A stretch of 19,431 bases of DNA from Chitinophagaceae bacterium. GTDB taxonomy: Bacteria > Bacteroidota > Bacteroidia > Chitinophagales > Chitinophagaceae. The position numbers and the translations under genes are program-made. A model generated the notes under the pieces. The model did not search any database, was not told the origin of the DNA, and saw nothing but the letters and a program-made list of their open reading frames with translations. Location of the stretch: contig PMUF01000205.1 in NCBI GenBank assembly GCA_003167015.1, positions 1 to 19,431 on the forward strand. Reading direction: 5' to 3'. Position 1 is the stretch's first letter. Each line of letters starts with the position of its first letter. Below are positions 15,830-19,431 of the stretch, piece after piece.

Positions 15830-16591
15830 CTATTTCAGGGCACGGATAATCTGGGCAAAATCCGCCGCCACCAGCGAGGCTCCGCCTACCAGACCACCGT
15901 CCACATCCGGCAGGGCGAAGAGCTCGGCCGCATTTCCAGCCTTTACGCTGCCGCCGTATAAAATGGGGATATGATTGGCTGTAGCCGGGCTGTATTTGGC
16001 TGCCAGCGTGGCCCGGATATGTGCATGCATCTCCTGCGCCTGGTGGGCGCTGGCTGTCTTGCCGGTGCCGATGGCCCAGATGGGCTCATAGGCGATGACA
16101 ATTTTGCGGATCTCCTCTTCGGAAAATTGAAACAAGGACTCCTTCAGCTGGGTTTCTACAAATCCCGTTTGTATTCCCGCTTCCCGGATAGCCAGCGGTT
16201 CGCCGCAACAAAAGATCGGGGTGATACCGTTTGCGAGGCATATAGCCGTCTTATGCGCCAGCGTATCGTTCTGTTCGGAAAAGTATTCTCTTCTTTCGCT
16301 ATGACCCAGTACACAGTATTGAATGTGGATCGATTTCAGCATCTCCGCTGACACCTCACCGGTATAAGCGCCGGATTTTTTATCCGAACAGTTCTGGGCG
16401 GCGGCGGCATAATGTTTCTTCCCGGCCAGGCGAAGCTGCGCCATTGTCAGGTAAGGGAACGGGACGGCAAAGACTGCGCGCTGATGAGTGGAGAGCGTGA
16501 TATCCTCCGCAAGGATGGTATCCAGCAATTCTTCTCCCTGTTGGTAAGTAAGGTTCATCTTCCAGTTGGCTGCAGCTATTTGTTGTCTCAT
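15830..16591 (-). CDS. tpiA: Triosephosphate isomerase
   Basis: This complete 253-residue TIM-barrel enzyme interconverts dihydroxyacetone phosphate and glyceraldehyde 3-phosphate in glycolysis and gluconeogenesis. Catalytic residues are visible: N9 and K11 in AANWKMN, H97 in VLGHSERR, and E169 in IAYEPIWAIGTGKTAS, which includes flexible loop 6. The phosphate-binding YGGSVK (212-217) and VDGGLVGGASL (230-240) are intact. Its ATG overlaps the stop of the upstream GlmU-like gene by four bases (ATGA), so the two are translationally coupled. The radical SAM gene begins 23 bases downstream. Confidence 0.98.
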   Translation of the reverse strand: MRQQIAAANWKMNLTYQQGEELLDTILAEDITLSTHQRAVFAVPFPYLTMAQLRLAGKKHYAAAAQNCSDKKSGAYTGEVSAEMLKSIHIQYCVLGHSERREYFSEQNDTLAHKTAICLANGITPIFCCGEPLAIREAGIQTGFVETQLKESLFQFSEEEIRKIVIAYEPIWAIGTGKTASAHQAQEMHAHIRATLAAKYSPATANHIPILYGGSVKAGNAAELFALPDVDGGLVGGASLVAADFAQIIRALK

Positions 16592-17673
16592 GAATGAAGG
16601 GATTTGTTGTTTGATTGGTCAAAAATATGTCTTAAAGTGAGGATTTCCTTTTCAGTCAGCAGCCGGTTTTTCAGTTTCTTCCAATTGCCGATATCGCGAA
16701 GGGCCTTTTCCCATTCGTAGCGGGTATGGCCATCCTGCCCCCAGCTGAAGTCCGGAATATATTTAGGCGGCGGCCCTTCCCCGAAGATATTACAGCCGAC
16801 ACCGGTGACGGCGCCTGTATGGAAGGCGGTATTGATAGCGGCCCGGGAATAGTCTCCCATCAGCAACCCGCATTTCGTGCCGGCATTCAGATAGCTATTC
16901 GAGGCAGGATGATATACTTTCACCGCTCCTGCGTTGTTCTTGAGGTTGGACGCAGAGCAGCCAGCCCCCAGGTTACACCACTCCCCGATCACCGCATCGC
17001 CGAGATAGCCGTCATGCCCTTTATTCGAGTAACCGAAGAAGACAGTATTCTTGATCTCACCCCCGGCCGTGCTATAGGGCCCCAGCGTAGTGGCGCCATA
17101 TATCTTTGCCCCCATCTTGACGACAGCCCCTTCGCAACAGGCGAATGGCCCGCGGATCAAGGCGCCTTCCATGATCTCGGCATCCCGCCCGATATAGATC
17201 GGTCCGGTAGAGGCATTCAGCATACAGTGCTGCAGCCGCGCTCCTTCTTCAATAAAGATATTTTCCGGGGAAATGGCCTGTACGGAAGAAGGAATGGGCT
17301 GAGAGGTCCGGCCTGCAGTCAGCAGGACAAAATCATCTATCAGCGCTTCGGCGTTGTACATGAAAATATGCCAGGGATAACGGATCAGCCGCCCATGCAC
17401 GAACAGGCGGTCGATGGCTGCCTGGTCCAGCGCTCCGCGGTTCAGTTCTTCCCGTACCCCCGCGGCCAGTGCCCGGGAGGGCAGCAGGTTGGCGGCCAGG
17501 GCAGGCGCAGCCGATTCCGGCGTCAGGGCGAAAGCATCCGGCCCCAGCAGACGAGCCCACTTTTCCCGGAAGGTAAGAATGCCCATTCTGATGTCCAGCA
17601 CAGACCGCGTCGCGGTAAATGGCAACAGGTCGTCGGTACAGCTAACATCTTCGAGCTGAAGCATATCCGTCAT
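16588..17673 (-). CDS. GlmU-family protein with left-handed beta-helix
   Basis: This 361-residue protein belongs to the Bacteroidota 'GlmU family' or putative sugar nucleotidyltransferase group. The N-terminal part carries the hallmark TRSVLDIRMGILTFREKW (22-39). Residues ~135-300 form hexapeptide repeats of a left-handed beta-helix, as in acyltransferases (for example IYIGRDAEIMEGALIRGP, 159-176, and GDAVIGEWCNLGAG, 225-238). The GxGTRM nucleotide-binding loop of true GlmU is absent, and the N-domain is shorter, so neither full GlmU reaction can be claimed. It may bind or acylate a sugar nucleotide. M4 at 17664 is an alternative start. A strong terminator for the preceding L31 transcript ends just before this gene, so it needs its own promoter. 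Confidence 0.85.
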   Translation of the reverse strand: MTDMLQLEDVSCTDDLLPFTATRSVLDIRMGILTFREKWARLLGPDAFALTPESAAPALAANLLPSRALAAGVREELNRGALDQAAIDRLFVHGRLIRYPWHIFMYNAEALIDDFVLLTAGRTSQPIPSSVQAISPENIFIEEGARLQHCMLNASTGPIYIGRDAEIMEGALIRGPFACCEGAVVKMGAKIYGATTLGPYSTAGGEIKNTVFFGYSNKGHDGYLGDAVIGEWCNLGAGCSASNLKNNAGAVKVYHPASNSYLNAGTKCGLLMGDYSRAAINTAFHTGAVTGVGCNIFGEGPPPKYIPDFSWGQDGHTRYEWEKALRDIGNWKKLKNRLLTEKEILTLRHIFDQSNNKSLHS

Positions 17674-17676
17674 GTG

Positions 17677-17684
17677 GTAAAACT
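17677..17684 (-). promoter_or_regulatory. Possible -7 box of the GlmU-like / tpiA operon
   Basis: On the minus strand TAGTTTTA follows the terminator T-tract, resembles TAnnTTTG, and ends three bases before the ATG at 17673. If real, transcription would start at or inside the first codons and translation might begin at the second ATG (17664). No -33 element is evident. Confidence 0.3.
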
Positions 17685-17715
17685 AAAAAAAAATCCCCCC
17701 CGTTGCGCGGAGGGG
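17685..17715 (-). terminator. Rho-independent terminator of the L31 gene
   Basis: In the minus-strand transcript CCCCUCCG (plus positions 17715-17708) pairs with CGGGGGGG (17702-17695) in an 8-bp stem with one G-U pair. It closes a CGCAA loop and is followed by A and nine U residues (17693-17685). The stem would be broken at one position on the plus strand (C-A), so the element is directional. It begins 24 bases after the L31 stop. Confidence 0.9.
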
Positions 17716-17739
17716 AAATAGTATTGTTCGAAAAAGGCC

Positions 17740-17994
17740 CTATTCGCCCTTCTTCGCGTAACGTTTCTTGAATTTGTCGATCCTTCCCGCTGTATCCACC
17801 AACATGTTCTTGCCGGTGAAGAAGGGATGGGAAGTATTGGAAATTTCCAATTTGATCAGGGGATATTCGTTGCCGTCGTCGAATTTGACGGTTTCCCTGG
17901 ACTGAGCAGATGATTTGCTGAGCCAGGTAGTGCCATTGCTCATATCCTTGAAAACGACGAACCGGTAATTACCCGGGTGGAGACCTTTTTTCAT
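17740..17994 (-). CDS. rpmE2: 50S ribosomal protein bL31, type B
   Basis: This 84-residue protein begins MKKGLHPGNYRFVVFKDMSN and contains the characteristic ISNTSHPFFTGK (51-62) and a terminal DKFKKRYAKKG. No cysteine is present, so it is the zinc-independent type B form, the usual L31 of Bacteroidota. It has its own promoter, a 61-base stretch between -7 box and ATG with a small hairpin, and its own terminator, so it is transcribed as a single gene. Confidence 0.97.
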   Translation of the reverse strand: MKKGLHPGNYRFVVFKDMSNGTTWLSKSSAQSRETVKFDDGNEYPLIKLEISNTSHPFFTGKNMLVDTAGRIDKFKKRYAKKGE

Positions 17995-18015
17995 AATTTG
18001 TTCTGTTTGAAGGTT

Positions 18016-18033
18016 GTACGGATTTGGCCGTAC
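18016..18033 (-). promoter_or_regulatory. Leader hairpin upstream of the L31 gene
   Basis: GTACGG and CCGTAC form a perfect 6-bp stem around a 6-base loop, 21 bases before the start codon and downstream of the promoter, hence inside the 5' leader of the mRNA. It is a candidate site for autogenous control by L31, as known for L31 leaders in other phyla; in this phylum that role is inference. Confidence 0.5.
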
Positions 18034-18055
18034 CTGAAAAATTTCGTTGCGGCTG

Positions 18056-18087
18056 CAAAAGTAAGTAATTTGACCGTCCGGACCAAA
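18056..18087 (-). promoter_or_regulatory. Complete Bacteroidota promoter of the L31 gene
   Basis: On the minus strand the -33 element TTTG (plus positions 18087-18084) is followed by a 20-base spacer and a perfect -7 element TACTTTTG (18063-18056). This is the full consensus for the primary sigma factor of Bacteroidota and the best promoter in the window. Confidence 0.85.
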
Positions 18088-18125
18088 TAAAATGGCCTGA
18101 ATCAGAGCTTCGTTCCTCGGGTACC

Positions 18126-18617
18126 CTAGCTCCGCATATTGATATACTGGAGCGCAATCCCCAGGTTGGCGCCGCTGCAGAGCTTGATGACCGCCTGCAG
18201 GTCGTCGATCTTTTTGGCCGTTACCCGGACGAGATCGTCCATGATCTGGGACTGGACCTTCAGACCGGAATCCTTGATCAGCTTGGTCACCTTCTTGGCG
18301 TCTTCCTGTTTCAGCCCGTTCCGGACCGGTACCTCCTGGCGGACCACTTTCCCGCTCTGGTGAGGTTCCTTTTCCAGATCGAAGGCCAGGGGGTCCAGCC
18401 CCTGCTTCATCGATCGGCTGATCAGTACGTCGACGATCTGTTTGATCTTCATATCGCTTTCCGCTTCGAGATCGATTTTCATGTCCTTCTTGTTCAGGTC
18501 GATCTTGACGGGAGAGTCCTTGAAATCAAACCGGTTGGTGATCTCTTTTTTGGTGACATTGACAGCATTGTCCAGGACTTGCTGGTCTACCTTGCTTACG
18601 ATATCAAAGGATGGCAT
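18126..18617 (-). CDS. YajQ-family nucleotide-binding protein
   Basis: This complete 163-residue protein has the family N-terminus MPSFDIVSKVDQQ, the duplicated ferredoxin-like fold halves (~1-90 and ~91-163), RFDFKDS (29-35), and the C-terminal SGANLGIALQYINMR. YajQ-family proteins bind cyclic di-GMP in some proteobacteria and have been linked to phage or virulence gene control; the ligand in Bacteroidota is not established. A perfect TAGCTTTG box precedes it by 19 bases. The upstream barrel gene ends 29 bases before its ATG on the same strand, but its own promoter suggests independent transcription. Confidence 0.95.
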   Translation of the reverse strand: MPSFDIVSKVDQQVLDNAVNVTKKEITNRFDFKDSPVKIDLNKKDMKIDLEAESDMKIKQIVDVLISRSMKQGLDPLAFDLEKEPHQSGKVVRQEVPVRNGLKQEDAKKVTKLIKDSGLKVQSQIMDDLVRVTAKKIDDLQAVIKLCSGANLGIALQYINMRS

Positions 18618-18636
18618 ACGCGTTGGAGTTATCCGC

Positions 18637-18644
18637 CAAAGCTA
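18637..18644 (-). promoter_or_regulatory. -7 promoter box of the YajQ-family gene
   Basis: Minus-strand TAGCTTTG is an exact TAnnTTTG match that ends 19 bases before the ATG and lies between the barrel gene stop and the YajQ-family start. A -33 TTTG at the right spacing is not seen. Confidence 0.5.
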
Positions 18645-18646
18645 CA

Positions 18647-19431
18647 TTAATTTGTATTACCCCCGGCCTTCACCCTGCTCTCCTCTTCACCTGCTCCGCT
18701 ATTCCGCTTGGCACCGCCGGAAACGCCCTTCAGGGGTTTACCGAAATTCCAGGTGAAGGTCATAGCGACCTGGCGGCTATCACGGCGGTTGTTGAAGGTC
18801 GCATCCGTCTCCTGGAAATCGATGTATCCGTGCGGTTGGTTCGTATACAGGAAGTCCCGCACGGCCAATTTGAGGCTTGCTTTGTCGTGTATGATCTTTT
18901 TGGAGATGGCGGCCGTCCCCTGTCCCAGGGGGTAGACAACTACCTGTCCTTCGACCCCCTTGGTGCGATAAAAGCCGGACAGCTCTCCTGCCCACCCATG
19001 CGCCAGGTTGAACTGGTTGTTGACATTCACCAGCAGCGTGGTAGCCTGCACGTCGAGATCCTGGCCATACAGCATCCCGGTGAATTTGGTATAGTTGACA
19101 TCGCTGTACAGGACGGCTGTCCACCATTTGGTCACGGGCAACATATAGCTGACCGAAACGCCTGCATTCTGCCGGACGCCGATATTACCGTTGCGGACGA
19201 TAGTGGCCTGGCCCGATTGTTCGAAGGTTTCGGTAAAGAAATTTTGCGTGTAGCTGTAGTTGAGCGTCGTCGTCAGGCTATGGTTGTAGGTGTGTGACAG
19301 CTCTATGTTTTGGGTATATTGCGGCTGCAGGTAAGGATTACCGGCCTGGTAGGTGTATTCGTCCAGGAAGAACAGGAAAGGATTCAGGTCCTGATAAGCC
19401 GGACGATCGATGCGGCGCCCATAATTGAGGG
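18647..19431 (-). CDS. Partial outer-membrane beta-barrel protein (OMP_b-brl_3 type), C-terminal part
   Basis: The minus-strand frame is open from the window end to a TAA at 18647-18649, so about 261 C-terminal residues are visible and the 5' part lies beyond 19431; the ATG at 19144 is internal. The first visible residues read NYGRRIDRPAYQDLNPF, followed by a DEYTYQAGNPYLQPQ-type segment. Both are hallmarks of the outer-membrane beta-barrel family related to TonB-dependent receptors in Bacteroidota. Amphipathic strands alternate to the end, with the last strand MTFTWNFGK and the conserved periplasmic tail GAGEEESRVKAGG. It sits in the outer membrane, probably with an N-terminal carboxypeptidase-regulatory-like domain that cannot be seen here. 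The substrate is unknown. Confidence 0.9.
   Translation of the reverse strand, partial: LNYGRRIDRPAYQDLNPFLFFLDEYTYQAGNPYLQPQYTQNIELSHTYNHSLTTTLNYSYTQNFFTETFEQSGQATIVRNGNIGVRQNAGVSVSYMLPVTKWWTAVLYSDVNYTKFTGMLYGQDLDVQATTLLVNVNNQFNLAHGWAGELSGFYRTKGVEGQVVVYPLGQGTAAISKKIIHDKASLKLAVRDFLYTNQPHGYIDFQETDATFNNRRDSRQVAMTFTWNFGKPLKGVSGGAKRNSGAGEEESRVKAGGNTN

Noticed and set aside
14709..15830. RiPP precursor peptide gene near the radical SAM gene
   Set aside because: The gaps on either side are 4 and 23 bases, and no short open frame with a leader-core pattern was seen in the neighbouring intergenic DNA.
16726..17721. 331-codon open frame on the plus strand
   Set aside because: It lies opposite the GlmU-like gene with its hexapeptide repeats and even runs through the L31 terminator; no motif is visible.
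18090..18135. GAGCT...AGCTC partial hairpin around GGTACC after the YajQ-family gene
   Set aside because: The outer stem is only five pairs with a large interior and no following T-run, so a terminator is not supported.
1..19431. CRISPR arrays, tRNA or rRNA genes, insertion sequences, integrase or attachment sites
   Set aside because: No periodic direct repeats, cloverleaf sequence, transposase or recombinase motifs, or rRNA-like stretches were recognised by eye on either strand; a tRNAscan or repeat search was not possible.

Overview
This window looks like chromosomal DNA from a moderately GC-rich member of the Bacteroidota, most likely family Chitinophagaceae. The evidence is the TAnnTTTG-type promoter boxes, the near absence of strong Shine-Dalgarno sites, and typical families: DUF4199, an OMP_b-brl_3-type outer-membrane barrel, a GlmU-family acyltransferase-like protein next to tpiA, and the gene order dihydroorotase-like / DUF4199 / GT2. 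The genus is inference; no rRNA is present. No tRNA, rRNA, CRISPR array, insertion sequence or integrase was recognised, and no gene-free stretch exceeds 300 bases.

Layout. Positions 1-549 hold the 3' end of a beta-rich, probably exported protein and a textbook intrinsic terminator. Positions 592-3821 hold a two-gene signalling unit: a histidine kinase with an N-terminal Crp-like domain, and a fused receiver / glutaredoxin-like / thioredoxin-reductase-like protein in which no CxxC redox pair remains. Positions 3908-8430 form a tightly packed forward operon: a dihydroorotase homologue that has lost most metal ligands, a DUF4199 membrane protein, a GT2 and a GT4 glycosyltransferase, and an HAD-IIIA phosphatase. 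This looks like envelope glycan or glycolipid synthesis. A secreted protein of unknown function follows (8500-9489).

From 9522 the genes run mostly on the minus strand: a PH/SHOCT membrane protein behind lepA. After lepA come two forward genes of unknown function and visibly lower GC (12069-13464), the second a multi-pass membrane protein. Its 3' end overlaps tail-to-tail by 137 bases with a flippase gene. The flippase ends a minus-strand operon: GlmU-like protein, triosephosphate isomerase, radical SAM protein, flippase. Upstream on the minus strand lie ribosomal protein L31 type B (with a full TTTG-N20-TACTTTTG promoter and a leader hairpin), the YajQ-family protein, and the 3' part of an outer-membrane beta-barrel protein running off the window end.

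The best candidates for unusual biology are the redox-dead kinase/receiver-TrxR pair, the metal-ligand-poor dihydroorotase homologue heading a glycosyltransferase operon, the lower-GC membrane-protein / flippase / radical SAM segment, and recurrent -7 boxes placed only 3-7 bases before start codons, suggesting leaderless mRNAs.
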